A stretch of 64,000 nucleotides of DNA. Origin: Arcuatula senhousia. Taxonomy: Eukaryota > Mollusca > Bivalvia > Mytilida > Mytilidae. Position 1 is the stretch's first letter, and each line of letters opens with the position of its first letter. The notes beneath the pieces were generated by a model. The model made no database searches, was not told where the DNA came from, and saw only the letters and a list, made by a program, of their open reading frames with translations. Below are positions 13,019 to 25,224 of the stretch, in pieces. The translations under genes were made by a program, and so were the position numbers. The stretch covers positions 6,200,001-6,264,000 of the forward strand of contig OZ020311.1 of NCBI GenBank assembly GCA_963971305.1, read 5' to 3'.

Positions 13019-16000
13019 ATGTCCAATAACATAGGTTACGTGGTGGTAGTCTTGTCTATAATTATAGTCTGTGTTCATTCGTGGTGTAGATATGATATAC
13101 AAGAAGGACAAGGTAAGATGTTATTAGACTTTTTCCATTATGTCATTCTGACATTTTTCTATGTACTCAACTTCACGTCAGACAGTCGGTTAATCGAGGA
13201 AAAGGTCTGTTGATTTACCTGTATATGCAGTTAAATGGGAAATGAGTCTGTTGATGGAGTCGGTGATAGGTCTGTTGAGAGTAAAATTGAAATTTAATTC
13301 ACAAATTATCTGGAAAACGTCTATTTTTTTACATGAAATAAGTGTCTAATCAAAAAACAAAAAGTGTAGGACAAAATGATATTCATTTCAGCATAATTTC
13401 CAATTATTCCACAGACAGAAAGCCATCACAGTTTGTAACAAAACGAATAGGCGCAGAGACAGTAGCAGCAGTATTAAGGACTAAAAAAACATGTTTTCAC
13501 CAAAAATCGATTAGTCTCTTAGAAAAAAATCCAAGATTTGGTACCAAAATGTGCGGTTAGTTATTAGCTAAATTATTGGTTATTAAAATTTTAACATATA
13601 AATATTTTAGATATGGTTAATCGTCCTTTTATCAAAAAAAGACGGTTAAAGTCTGTTGATGAGTTTGTTAATGTCTTTTTTGTCAGTTGATGCGTCAATT
13701 AGCCAGTATACAACGGTAATATAATGGTATACTGAGCGTTAAGAAGGTGATGAAATGATGATACTTCAAACTTCAGATACGTCTAATGTCTTTATAGGCA
13801 AAGAAGTCAAATCATATTTTCAATTGGGTGTTAAAAAGGAAAAAAATGAGTAGAATCATCTGAAAATGACAGGAAAGTCTGCGATTTATTTCATTCTCGA
13901 TTTCACTTTGTGTCCGTATGTCAGTCCGTCACAGAGTTTATGGAAGCAACTGATCTGTAACTTTTTAGCATAATTTAGAAATAGTTTGTGAGTAGTATAC
14001 ATGTATCCTGTTGACGTGCATACAATAATTTTTAATCCCGTTTTGAGGAGGTAATTTGTACTGAGCAACTTGCTAACGAAACATCTAATCATCATGTCTT
14101 CGTCACATTGTTGTTGTATCTTCTTTGAAACTGTCCACCATTTTGGTAGTTAAGGGGAATGTACCTTTTAAATAGTGATATTTTTGCCAATGAACCCGCT
14201 ATTATTTTAGATAAAGTTGAATTCGTCATAACGAGCTATTTTACAACATTTTACCTATCATGCTTTTCTACAGGTTTTTTACTCTTAAATAAAGTGTAAT
14301 GCTAACCTATTAATAACTCAAAGAAAAAAATTTTCCTGCAAAATCTATTACTCCTATTATCTTTAAAACGATTTGGGGAAGCTAAATTTTTTGTTTCGCC
14401 TGCGACTTTAGTCGCTAAAGGCAAGACAACTTCTTTCTGACTGTCGTAGGCGGCGGTGTAAATTTATTGTAAGGCTTTTGCGGAAAATTAATTACTAGAC
14501 AAGTATTATAGCTTGGTATCTGATATTTGGTAAAGTATACGATAGTTGGGGCTAGGTCTACGCAACTAACTCCATGCCGTTTGCCATTTTCATGGTTCAA
14601 CGACTCTGTCAGCTTCGAGGTTTTTCGGGCCAAAATACCTCTTTGCCAGGCTTTTGAGAAACTAAATTAAGTGAAAAGTATAGTAGCTAGGCATTTAATA
14701 TTTATAGACAGTAAGGGATGTTGTCTTCGCAACTAATTCCATTTGAAACTGACCCCATTTTCGTAGTACAGCGGATCTGCAGATTTTTTGGAACCATAAA
14801 ACTCTTTGTAAGACGTTTGAAAAATGTATCAAGTGAGAAGTTTAATAGCTATACATCTGCAATCTGCTATATTGACTCCTGGCTTATGGTGTATGCAACT
14901 GAAACAATGTCTTATGTTTCCTGGTTGCGCAAATCAAGATAACTCTTAGATAATTTATGGGACCAAAAATGATTGAATATGAAATAAGTGAAAAACATCT
15001 AGGTATATGTTATCTGTATTCACATACTTGGGGTTATGGTGTACGCAACTGACACCATGTCATGTGACCATGACAGTGACCATATGTGTGTTTCTTGTCT
15101 GTTCGTGCGTGTTTTGTTTTGTGTTGACCGGTTTTGCATTGCGTCAGGCGTAGCAAAATTTAATGTTCAGTACTTTGTTGTAATTTTTGTTTATTTTTGT
15201 GGTGTGACTAAGTGTGTGTTAATTATGTTCCAACAAAACTTGAAATCTTGTAATTTGAAAACTGTGGGAGATGACGTAAAGATTAGTTCATGCACATAAC
15301 TTGAAGTTTTGTAAGTAATTATTGTTTTTTGGAATTTGACCTTCAAAGATTCAAGTACTGTAAAAGTCAAAATTCTAAAAATAAATTATAACCAACAAAC
15401 ACACACAATAGCACGAGCAAACCGGAAATACAAAACACACGAAAAACTGAACAGCAACTGACAACTTGAATTCAGGTCAAAACGAGAGCTGACCGGGAAG
15501 AGTAAGTTGTTCATCCCTGTTGCAGAGTACAAGTCTCAATACTAGTTACAATTCAGCGTGTAAAATCCAGTAAAGGAGTACGAAATGACCCTATGACAAA
15601 CAATGCACTTATCTGAGAGAATGAAATCACACTATGAGCCAATCACGTCTTTCATAAGACCTTCTTAAGAAAAGATAACAAACATAAAATTATGTAAAAA
15701 AATACGAATTACACAGTGATATTAATGACGTTAGTCCCGCCAAAAGTTAAAAAAAAGTTTCCAAGAGTTGCCCCCCTTATTGCAACGAATACTCGGAAAA
15801 ATAAAATGCTTGTACCATATAGATTTGATAAAATATTTGTAGTTTTATTGTCTTATGTAGTCTGACATAATTATTTACTGTTATCCAAACCATTATATTT
15901 TATTAATATTACTCAATAGTTAGAAAAACTCAAATAGAAGAATTTTCTATTGGAAATTAAGTCCCGCCCCTTTTACCTTATATGGCAAATTAGACGAAAT

Positions 16001-19000
16001 TTGAAATCGGATTTAGCACCCCGAAGATCGACATCGATTGTTTTAGAATTTCACCACATGATAGATCATGAAATATAAAAATTTGACAATTGCTGCTCAT
16101 TCTTTTGTATTTTTGAAAATTATAACAAAAAATTGATATCGAGATGAAAAACGAAGTTTTTTTCATTCTGATTTACCCTTTTCGTCCAAAAATTAAAATT
16201 ATTCTTTACATTATCAACAATATGAGCACCTAAATCCAAATAAATTGATCAAAAACGAACACAAATAAACGATTTTTAATCAATTCGATGTTGCTTATCG
16301 GGGTGCTAAACTTCAGTTTCCAAATCCGCGAAAAGTGATGTTGCAGACAAAATGGTTGCCCTGGATACTTATTTATGTTACTATATGAGCAGTATTTTAA
16401 CGAATTTACATATTTTCTAAATACATATCATATTCCTGTTCATTTCGGTATAAAATAACTTTATAATTGATTTTTTTTTTATTTTTTATGTTTGAAAGGG
16501 TCGGGAAACGGACGATTTTCCGGAAAAGTGCATTAACCAACCTGCGTATCGAAATTTATTAAAAATAGTTGTATTCATATATTCTTTTGATGAATATTCT
16601 CCTTTATAATGTTTTTGAACACACCATATATAGCGAATGCTGACTAATTGATTAATATATTTACTCTCAACAGACCGATCAACAGATTGAGTTTTCATTA
16701 ACCGACTCATCAAAAGACTGTTTAAACTAAAACATTATTTATAGCACAAAAACTTAAAATTGAGCACAATGGCTTTGCATATAAATAAAATAGAACACAT
16801 CCGATGTAATGCATCTGCTGGTGCTACAAGAAAAACGTTATTTTGATATTTATTAGGATTTTGCATGGTTTTATTTACATTTTTGAATACTAAAATGTTA
16901 ATAAAATATATACTGAGTAAAACGCCTTTTCATTTTAGAGCTTATTAAATTTGTGTTAATACAAACTTTTATAACATTTTTAATTTAAGTATTCTTTTTC
17001 ATTTTGTTAGACATAAATGGTTTTGCTAATTGATTTACCATATTAATGAAAATATGTGTTATTTACTAACCTTACGATGTTTTTCTCGATACTTCCATAT
17101 CAACAGACTCGAATCGACTCCATCAACAGACTCATTTCCCATTTAACTGCATATACAGGTAAATCAACAGACTTTTTCCTCGATTAACCGACTGTCTGGT
17201 GTGTACTTTGGCTCACTTTTATTTACAACAAAGTTCAGGGTAATATAAGTTTGTTTCAGAACTTTGAAAAGTTCTCACTTGATACCTTTTGATTTCTAAA
17301 AATAGCTTGTTTCGATTTCAACGCTATTGTAATGTAATGTAGGTATATTTTTTTTTATAGAAAAGACTATTAGAATGTTGAAATTACTTGGTTATGCATA
17401 TTATGGTTTTGACTTTCGGATGCCCCATTGGTATTTGCGACTTTTTAGCAATTTGCTTAAAACGTGATTATGTGCTCTATCAAGGACGTCACAATATTAC
17501 CACAAGCTCTGAAATAACGGATCAGTGGCGGTCTTCCAACTCCATTAGCTGAATGGGACAGAATGCAACTGCAAAAAATTGGAAAGTTAATGATTGGAAA
17601 ATCAAGCATTCCTTGTGTGTCGATTTCGTAAATATGAATTGTACTTCCTATGATCTGTTGTATCCTTTGTCTTAAGTTCCTGGGGATATTTTTGATGTAA
17701 ATATATTGTTACCTCAGTGAAAGGACATCATCAATATAAGAAAATGTGAGATAAAGAGAAAGTAGAAGATCTAGTCGGCAATCCTTTTTTCCTACAAGTG
17801 AATATAGAAAAAAAATCGGCAAGTAATAATGCACAATTTGTACCCATTGGGAAGCCGAATTTCTGCTGAAAATTGAAAAAAAAATGAATTTATCATAGGA
17901 ATGTATCGCATAATTTATACTCAAGTGCTTCAACAGGTTTTATTTTTAAGGATAGTCACTCCTGAACTTTAATTAAAATGAATAAAATTTACAAAATTTC
18001 TATCGAGAAGATTCCTGTGCTATTGAAAAGTGAATGAACAAACTTGCTATAATGATTTTATTAAGAATATCATCTACATGTAACATTAATGAAAAACAGG
18101 ATGTCAAAGCAAACCAAATATGTAAGATTCCAGTCAAATTGACTGAAACTGGACAAAATTGGGGTAATTTTTTTTTCAATTCTGGGCCTTTGCCTTCATG
18201 GCCCAGATTTTTTTATGAACTCTAATGGTCAATTCAATTAAAGCCAAGACTAGTTAAGAAATCCTTGGGTCATTTTGAAATATTCAGGTTCTTTTCAATG
18301 TGATTAAAATCAGATCTATCAATTGTTGCCTATAATGTTTCTGCATGCAATGAGTTAAGAAATCCTTGGGTCATTTTAAAATATTCAGGTTCTTTTCAAT
18401 GTGATTAAAATCAGATCTATCAATTGTTCCCTATAATGTTTCTGCATGCAATGACAGTAGATAACAATTGATAGATCAAATTTTAATCAGATTGGGTTGT
18501 TTTGTGATTAAAATATATGAAGTAAAATGAATAATAAATTACAGTTGTAGTATCATGGACATCTTCAGTCTGATTAAAATACAGACCTTCAATGTCGCCC
18601 ACCTTTACCTTTTTTTGCTTGTCCGCTCGTTGAAGGACATCTGATTAAAATACAGACCTTCAATGTCGCTCCCCCCTTTTTTTGCTTGTCCACTCGCTTC
18701 AACAAGTGGACATCTGATTAAAATACAGACCTTCAATGTCCCTCCCCCTTTTTTTGCTTGTCCACTCGCTTCAACGAGCGGACAAGCAAAAAAAGGGGAC
18801 AGCGACATTGAACGAGCGGACAAGGCGGCAAAAAAGGGGCGGCGACTTTGAAGGTCTGTATTTTAATCAGACTTGGACATCTTTCATTTAGACTGTGTTT
18901 ATAATGGAACTGTCATAAAAAATGGGGAAACATATAAGTCCATCCAAGCCTGTACACGATGTTCTTGTACCAATGGTGGACTGGGATGCTGTTCGTAAGT

Positions 19001-19702
19001 TTCCTTGGTGGTTTACTCATTTCAATAGTGCAAATAATTCCTTACTATTTCATCTTCTTTAAAAACCTGTGATTCAGTTTTAACCGCGCACTTCCTTTTC
19101 GAACCGTAATTTATTGCCTTTTTAACGTTTATCCAATAAAACAATCGATCGATCTACAATTCATACCCACTTCGCATTAATAAGGTTTCGTGTATATGTA
19201 GGAGGTTTGAACAATCCAAACAACAAAACAGAAAGCAAATCAGAAAATAATGATATACCGCAAATTGGAAATTCATAAACGACACAACAACATAAACACA
19301 AACAAGGCACCATCTGAAATAGATAAAATATAACTTAAAACCAAATGCAAAAAAAGATAATAACAAACTTACCGAATTTTGAGGACCAAGTTCAATTCCC
19401 AAGAGAAAGGCAAGTATTTGTCAATTTGGCATAAAGTACTTCCACAATATCACCATAGATACACAATTTCATTTAACTTGATTAAAACGCACGTTATGTT
19501 TATTGAGTCCATTTTTGCTTTGCTACAGACATAAGACATCAATGAAATAAGCTACATGTGTTTATTTTTCAGACTTGGGTCGAGGGTAACAGCAGTACCA
19601 CCCGAATGTAAAATTATTTCTGATGGAGAATGTTCCACGATTGCTGTAAATGCTTTAAACAAAAACGAGCCTTGCAAAGGACCAATTATGGCTATAGGAT
19701 GA
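13019..19702 (+). CDS. Beta-microseminoprotein-like secreted protein, copy A
   Basis: Three exons: 13019-13112, 18892-18994, 19573-19702 (TGA), 108 aa. Exon 1 encodes a signal peptide (hydrophobic VVVVLSIIIVCV) ending at SWC. Exon 2 carries DCVYNGTV, CTRCSC and GCC. Exon 3 carries PPECKII, GEC and EPCKGP. That gives ten cysteines in the order and rough spacing of PSP94/MSMB, a small secreted beta-rich protein; a single VWC-type domain is the nearest alternative. In vertebrates the family binds CRISP proteins and has antifungal activity; the mollusc function is unknown. Intron 1 is unusually long (5.8 kb) because a 4.0-kb TIR element and other repeats sit in it. AATAAA at 19725. The start is the ATG directly before the hydrophobic stretch; an in-frame upstream ATG at 12929 would add about 30 non-conserved residues. 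Confidence 0.82.
14400..15060. repeat. Degenerate tandem repeat, unit roughly 140-190 bp
   Basis: The block GTCTACGCAACTAACTCCAT recurs in diverged form as GTCTTCGCAACTAATTCCAT, GTGTATGCAACTGAAACAAT and GTGTACGCAACTGACACCAT, each after a TTTATA/AAGTATA-type spacer. The left end (CGCCTGCGACTTTAGTCGC) resembles a block at 29850 inside another element. Not coding. Confidence 0.5.
15143..15185 (+). repeat. 3' half of a hammerhead-ribozyme-type repeat
   Basis: GCGTCAGGCGTAGCAAAATT followed by TTTGTTGTAATTT matches the 3' half and flank of the full motif at 45499-45541. The catalytic CTGATGA half is missing, so this copy is inactive. Confidence 0.5.
15395..15670 (-). repeat. R1 fragment, diverged
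   Basis: Holds AACTGAACAGCAACTGACAA, AGAGCTGACCGGGAAGAGTA and ATCTGAGAGAATGAAATC, in the same order as the R1 copies at 44.9-45.2 kb and 59.8-60.0 kb. Too decayed for coding potential. Confidence 0.45.
16010..16315. repeat. Inverted-repeat element inside the 4.0-kb transposon
   Basis: TTTAGCACCCCGAAGATCGA on the left pairs with TCGATGTTGCTTATCGGGGTGCTAAA on the right (about 20 of 26 positions). The roughly 250-bp AT-rich interior has no coding potential. Probably a decayed MITE. Confidence 0.45.
17480..17935 (-). pseudogene. Penelope-like reverse transcriptase remnant (YIDDVLS)
   Basis: The minus strand at 17709-17933 reads through ...TFSYIDDVLSL, the YxDD catalytic block with the family-typical IDDVLS context. 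An upstream stretch resembles a frameshifted IPMGTNCAPLLADLFLYSYE. Lower coordinates (17480-17600) match tail sequence also seen at 20840-20950. No intact ORF remains. Confidence 0.65.
18252..18453. repeat. 101-bp direct tandem duplication
   Basis: The unit begins AGTTAAGAAATCCTTGGGTC and ends TTTCTGCATGCAATG. It occurs at 18252-18352 and 18353-18453 with only a few differences, so the duplication is young. It lies in intron 1 of copy A. Confidence 0.8.
18568..18872. mobile_element. Fold-back element with GTCTGATTAAAATACAGACC ends
   Basis: The left end GTCTGATTAAAATACAGACC is inverted at the right end (18853-18872). Inside, the end sequence is repeated twice more in direct orientation (near 18648 and 18715), each followed by a CCCCTTTTTTTGCTTGTCC block; GAGCGGACAAGCAAAAAAAG is its inverted partner. 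Flanks read GGACATCTTCA and GGACATCTTTCA, a possible imperfect target duplication. It ends 19 bases before exon 2 of copy A. Confidence 0.65.
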
Positions 19703-19724
19703 TAAACCTTGATATCTAAATTTG

Positions 19725-19730
19725 AATAAA
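19725..19730 (+). terminator. Poly(A) signal of copy A
   Basis: AATAAA 22 bases after the TGA of copy A; position and motif fit a very short 3' UTR. Confidence 0.5.
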
Positions 19731-20331
19731 GATAGTTTACTCGTTAATTTATATATGTATGAAATTTTATACATAATTTTACAGATTAGGGGACATATGC
19801 GAAGCACTTTTTTGATAGAACAACTTTTATGATATAAGAATTTGTAAAATGGCTTTTCTTTTTTTCTTAAGCAACTTCAGAATCATTTCATTTTTCAATA
19901 TTTCAACAACACAATATAGACAGATATCCATAAATATTTATATTTGCCCATACTGATGTTAGAAAAACAAATGTAACAGGATTTAATCCAGTAAAAATCA
20001 GAATTCCAATTTGTTCAGAGTTTACTCATGATTTTTGAAAAAGCATAAAATTATCCGTGGATTACCTAACAAAGGGGAAGCCTGGGATTTTCTGAGAAAT
20101 AAATTGATTTAAATTTTGGCTTATAAAAAAATTATTTAACACTTTGATACAAAAAATAATATTTCACATTGCCTTGCAAAAACTGGGAAAATTCATTTGA
20201 AAAAAGAGATATATATATTCAATTTGTTTTTGTCCGAATTTTGTTGTTTAACTCTGGATAACTGGAATCATAACTCTCTCGAAACAATGGTTGATGCCCC
20301 ATTAAACATATATAAACAGGGTTGTAAAGTT

Positions 20332-21090
20332 TTCATGGATAGCTGAGAAAGATTTGTGTTGTTTTTATTTTGTATAAGCTGTGTAAATGAAGTTGTAATC
20401 CATTGAAGTTATTAGATATGCTTTTAATAAAAAGCCGTTTTTTCTTTATTGAAAATGGAAAAAGCAGAAAAAAGCATAGGTCAAAACATTAAACAATGAA
20501 AACAAACTGTGCAGCATACAAACACACAAACTATTATTAAGAACAATCAGTTAACAGGAAATAAGTCGAAACGGAGTGAACTGAGTTCCTGTGTGCTCTA
20601 GCAATCCGGTCAATTTGCCAACATCAATTTGGAGTGGGCAAAATCTGGAAAAGGACGACGATACTAATCCTGTATATCAGACAAACATCTGTGCTTATCT
20701 GGGAGAAAGAAATACAGTATTTGACTTAAAGCGCATAATGTCTTTCATTAAATTTTTCATTGACGACAACAACCAAGGAGCAAAATTTCTGTGTTCGAAA
20801 TTTGCTTGTTATTTGTCAAACCCTATCATGAAAAATCACAATATTCCCCACAAGCTCTGAAATAACCAACCAGTTGGGATACGTTAACTCCATAAGTTGA
20901 AGAGGACGGAATGTTGCTACCCAATACATGCAATAAGGGAAAGTTAAAGTAATCACGTTTTTCGTATAGCTACGTTTGTTTCGAATCCAAAATATCAATG
21001 CAAATGCATTTATGAAGGGGACCTCCTTATCATTCGTAAAAATGATAAAGTGTATAAAGACAGACCTTGAAGTATAGAGTAACAATTTAT
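20332..21090 (-). pseudogene. Penelope-like retroelement remnant with R1 tail
   Basis: 20332-20450 is a diverged copy of 11515-11650. 20465-20880 matches the R1 tail (ATCTGTGCTTATCTGGGAGA, TCATTGACGACAACAACCAA and GCTCTGAAATAACCAACCAG recur at 45.1-45.4 or 60.0 kb). The minus strand at 20816-21085 is open but too diverged to align with confidence. No other gene was seen between copies A and B. Confidence 0.5.
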
Positions 21091-21331
21091 TTTCAATTTT
21101 GAATGTCTTGCTTTGTTTTGTTTGTTTGTTTGTTTGTTCATTTCATTTCTTTTTTTTTAATTTTTGCGATGCACTGAAAAATCATGGGTTGTCCATTTCT
21201 TCGGTCGTCTTTTTTTAATTATATGTATTGATTAGCCTATTGCAAGACTTTATCAATTAGAGTCACATTCAATGCCTAACACATTTTGAACAAAGATACA
21301 GATAAGGACTATTTGACTAACGATAAAAATC

Positions 21332-23444
21332 ATGGTCAGGAACATTAGTAACGTTGTGTTCGTTTTGTCTGTTCTTTTTGTCTATGTTAATTCCTGGTGT
21401 AACACTGTTTTAACAGAGGGACCAGGTAAGTCATTTGTTTCTTCCTAATACAACGTGTGTGTCTTAATTTTTCCTACCCTCTTTATAAGAGAAGACATCA
21501 AGTGTTCGAGTTCATTTGCCTAGCCGTTTTAGGTTTATCTTCAAGTTGAAGGGTTTTTTACATTTTTACATGTTGCGAGGTTGGGCAGTATGTCTTTAAG
21601 ACATATTCATGTTTTTATCACGAAACTTCGGGAATTTAGCCTTATAAATGAACTGTTTTGATTTAAATTATAATGTCAGAGGTTAGAAAGTCATTAACGT
21701 TTAGATAGATATCCAGCATACATTAGTTTAGGGAGCAACCATTTAATTTATTTTTTTGGGGGGGAGAGGCTATGGATATTTTTTCATTAAGCATGCTTAT
21801 TTTAGGTAAAATCGGACCCTGGATATTTTTTTAATCTAAAGATCTACTAGAACTATAATTTTTTTCAACTGAAAACACCATCCTGCCCTTTTCTTATTCC
21901 ACGCTACTTCCTGATTTTAGGCACCTGATATTTTATTATATATTAAACCATTTGTCTATTCAAGACTCTACAGAACCGCTCACTTTAAAGACTGTATGGC
22001 CAAATTAAAATGAAATATAAAAACATTACAGAAGCTATGCTATGTCTGTGTCCAGAATATGATAAAGATTTCAACATCTCATTTTCACATAGGACAGTCA
22101 AATAAGACACCATCATGAAGAATCCGTGCCTTAATTAGGTTATCGTGGTGGTTTAAGAAAAAGATACCATGAAGACTTGATTGAGAATTCTGTTAGGCAA
22201 TGATACTCTAGTTTATGGGTATTCCATGATTTGTTTGTCTTTTGCATTTATACTCTCTTAGACACCAATATTCGAATGCCCGATGTACCTTAATTCAAAT
22301 TTATTGTATCATTGTCGCTTATGTTTTGTAGACTGTGCTTATAGTGGGACAGTTTTAAAAAATGGTGAAAAATATGAATCTATGGTAAACTGTACACGAT
22401 GTACGTGTAACAATGGTGTATTGGGATGTTGTTCGTAAGTCTGCTTAAGCGTTTTCCATGCTTTAAGAATATTACTTAGGAACTGACCATTTAACTTGAA
22501 AGGAAATGCCTTGGTTTTTTTTTCTTTTTTTTTCCTTCAATGCTTTATTTTTTTTAAGGCGTCATGCACAACAGAATGAACCAAAGCCCCCACACCCTTA
22601 GGTAAAATGGTCGGAACCTAATATAAGATATTACATTGTTCATGCATGATTATAAGAAAACAAACACAGTGGACGAGTAAAGAGATCTTCTGTTATTTTA
22701 GAATTATTTAACGTGTGAGTTTTCCCGCCGATTCAAATTTCAGATGTTTTCTTTCTAATTCAAACGCCGAACGGGTACACTTTCAGAAAAAGTCGTGGAT
22801 TAAATGCTTCAGTTAAATTCTCCATTCCCTGATAGATGTTTCTATTCTAACGGTTTTGTATGCCAGTAAATCATCCTTCTGTTAGGAGAAAAGGAAAACC
22901 TTCATAATGAGGAAAGGAAACGATATGGACTGTACATGAACTGTCGTGGCTTACTCCGTCTATTCTAACCACAGGGATTTGTTCCTCTCTTTCATGTTCA
23001 TTTTATCATCCTTTTCATGTTCATCGCCTGTAAATAACCTTTATAGCGTTGCACGGGCGTAAAACACCAACTCACTCACTCACTCATTGTTCCTCTCTTC
23101 ACAAAATTTGCTAGAGACAATGTAATACGAAAAAAAAACAAGGAAAATACTTCTTTTAACACCCCTTTCTCCGCTTCAATTCGATTTCCTCTTATTAAAT
23201 CACGTATCTTATATGTGTGTGCATTAATGTTTTTGTAGGTTGAAAACATCGAAATGATTTAATCTTGACTGATTAGGAGAACCTCCATGTATGTTCAACT
23301 TCTTTTTCCAGTATTGGTATAAAGATAACAGCAGTACCACCCGAGTGTAAAATTATTTCTGATGGAGAATGTTCCACGATTGCTGTAAATGCTTTGAACG
23401 AAAACGAGCCTTGCAGAGGACCAATTTCAGCTGTAGGAAGATAG
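21332..23444 (+). CDS. Beta-microseminoprotein-like secreted protein, copy B
   Basis: Three exons: 21332-21425, 22332-22434, 23312-23444 (TAG), 109 aa. Signal peptide core VVFVLSVLFVYV, then SWC. Exon 2 carries DCAYSGTV, CTRCTC and GCC; exon 3 carries PPECKII, GEC and EPCRGP, ending SAVGR. All ten family cysteines are present. Exon 3 is about 95% identical at DNA level to that of copy A, so A and B are recent duplicates. Junction phases (1, then 2) match all other copies. A block reading TTGCAAGACTTTAT about 90 bases upstream of the ATG recurs before copy D and, in part, copy C, so it is probably a shared promoter element. AATAAA at 23535. Confidence 0.85.
23032..23092. repeat. Repeat end with (ACTC)n tail in intron 2 of copy B
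   Basis: GCGTTGCACGGGCGTAAAAC is followed by CACCAACTCACTCACTCACTC. Such a short simple tail is common at the 3' end of retroposed short elements; the body was not identified. Confidence 0.4.
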
Positions 23445-25191
23445 ATTTAATTAAAATGTATATTTTTATCATAATGTGCGTTATTACTCTTACGATGCAT
23501 AAAAATATATCTTCAATATCAAGAAAGTTGTTGAAATAAATAGAGAAAAAACTTTCCAAGTTCAAAATATAGTTTTAAAAAGGTAAACAAATGCATCACA
23601 AAATTAAAACCAGAAATACTCTTACCATCCCTTTCTTGTGAAAAGACTTCTGCTATTTTGTATTAACGTTAAACAGTTTTCCACGTCTAGAAAATGTCTA
23701 CAAATGGCAACTTTTGGCCCATGTTTGGCTTTTGATAACTGAAACGTTGTAAGGATTTCGTGGATTTTTTATGACTACCGTGGTGGTGTTGTTATTATAG
23801 TTTGTTTGCAAATGGGACAAGATAGGGTTGTTGGTATTGTGGCTTCCCCCCTTTCATCATACTCAAAATATTCTTATTTCGTTTTTTTGCTATCTGTTTC
23901 ACACTTAAGATTTTAAAGGAGAACTTTGTATGATTATAATAATCATAAACGCCTATTGGGTATTGGATTAAATGCAATTAATAACGTGTCATACATGTAT
24001 AGAAGTACTTCTGGTTTATTGCTACATACACGAAAAACATCCTCTGAAACTCGGGGGTTCTTCTCCCGCTTACTCATTCAACACATGAAATACTTCGTTG
24101 TATCGAGTCTTCTGATTGGCAAATGAACTCGTCTCCGCAGGTGGTATACCTAGGGTCTGCACTCGCCATTTGGTTTTCGTCAGTTGATGTATCTATATCG
24201 TTCTTTTTCTTATAGCCCTTGAGGAAGGGCATGAAGTCCGAAAATTTGGGCATCTTTTATTGTTTTATTAATTTTTACCTTTTTTTATTGTGATTTTCTT
24301 AATTGGATTTTATCTTTTACGCGTGGTTTTACCTTCTATAAAATTATGGTTTTGTTTACCTCCTGATTGGTCACATTACATTTTTCTAATGCCATTTAAA
24401 CATGTTTTTATATTTAAACTTTATGAAGTTAATTATCAGATCCTGAACGCGGAACAAACAAAATCATACCAAATGCCCCAGGGGTGATGAATGAGTAAGC
24501 GAGAGAAGAACCCCTAGGTTTCCGCAGATGCACGAAAAATGGCTTCAACAGACTTTTTGTATCGTGTTTCACCTGCATTGAGGCCTGTAACATGTTGACA
24601 AGCAAATGAAATGTTACAATACAGACTTATTTTTGAAAACTGTCATTCTTTAAGCAACTCAAGATAATATATAGAGTCAATAGCAAAGTGGTAGTTTTAT
24701 CTGGACTAAATTGAGCCTTCTGGTGCCACCTCAGTATAATTATATGATTTCTTCGTGTTCTTTTCACAATATCAATCTTTTTAATTTTCTTCATTTGAAT
24801 GTCCAATCTTTGCTTGTTGAAAATGTTATTAAAATTTAAAAGCAAATAAAGGTAAAAACAAAACCACATCTCTAGGATTATCAATCTAAAATGCCCAAGA
24901 AGAAATAAACAAAACAAGGCAAAGACACATCGGAAGAATTTACGATCACAATGGCCCTGATTTGTAAAGGTATTTGACAAGAAATAGTGTGTTAAACCAG
25001 TTTTATGATACTGATTACCCCTTTGGTACACCTTTGCTTCTTTAATGGCTTAAAGCCTCTCTCTTCCATTGCGATCATGACGCCTGGTAGTAACACAGTA
25101 CACAATACGGTTGAGACACAAATGTTATACCATTCACATAATTTGTTTGTAGAATGTGTGTAAAACGAAACTAGCTTAAATATATTTTTAG
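23445..25191. other. Intergenic, no gene recognised
   Basis: AT-rich flank of copy B. Contains TTGAGGAAGGGCATGAAGTCC-type sequence near 24221, resembling linker sequence of Penelope-like elements, but no open frame with recognisable similarity. The minus-strand open frame at 24627-25031 is low complexity and not supported. Confidence 0.4.
23535..23540 (+). terminator. Poly(A) signal of copy B
   Basis: AATAAA 90 bases after the TAG of copy B, in the context GTTGAAATAAATAG. Confidence 0.5.
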
Positions 25192-25224
25192 AATGTATAC
25201 GCTGTACTTGTTTGGGAGCTGTTC
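25192..25224 (+). pseudogene. Truncated microseminoprotein-like exon 2 relic
   Basis: After an intact acceptor (TTTTTAG), 33 bases read ECIRCTC and LGAV, then the donor GTAAG. This is the 3' end of the family exon 2 (CTRCTC..LGCC) with its first two thirds deleted. No exon 1 or exon 3 partner was found nearby. Confidence 0.7.

Larger units (their letters stand above)
13179..17198. mobile_element. 4.0-kb TIR DNA transposon, non-autonomous
   Basis: The ends are 84-bp inverted repeats (13179-13262 and 17115-17198) that differ at one position and start CAGACAGTCGGTTAATCGAG. Subterminal motifs GTCTGTTGAT (left) and ATCAACAGAC (right) recur several times inside both ends. Flanks share only GT, so the target duplication is unclear. 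No transposase was recognised. The interior holds a degenerate tandem region (14.4-15.06 kb), a hammerhead-type fragment (15.14 kb) and an inverted pair at 16.01-16.32 kb. Confidence 0.85.

Noticed and set aside
24205..24260. Hammerhead-like text TTGAGGAAGGGCATGAAGTCCGAAA
   Set aside because: The core would read TGAGGA instead of CTGATGA and no cleavage triplet or stem I could be paired; more likely Penelope-like linker sequence.
24627..25031. 134-aa minus-strand open frame
   Set aside because: Low-complexity AT-rich sequence with no recognisable domain or codon pattern.
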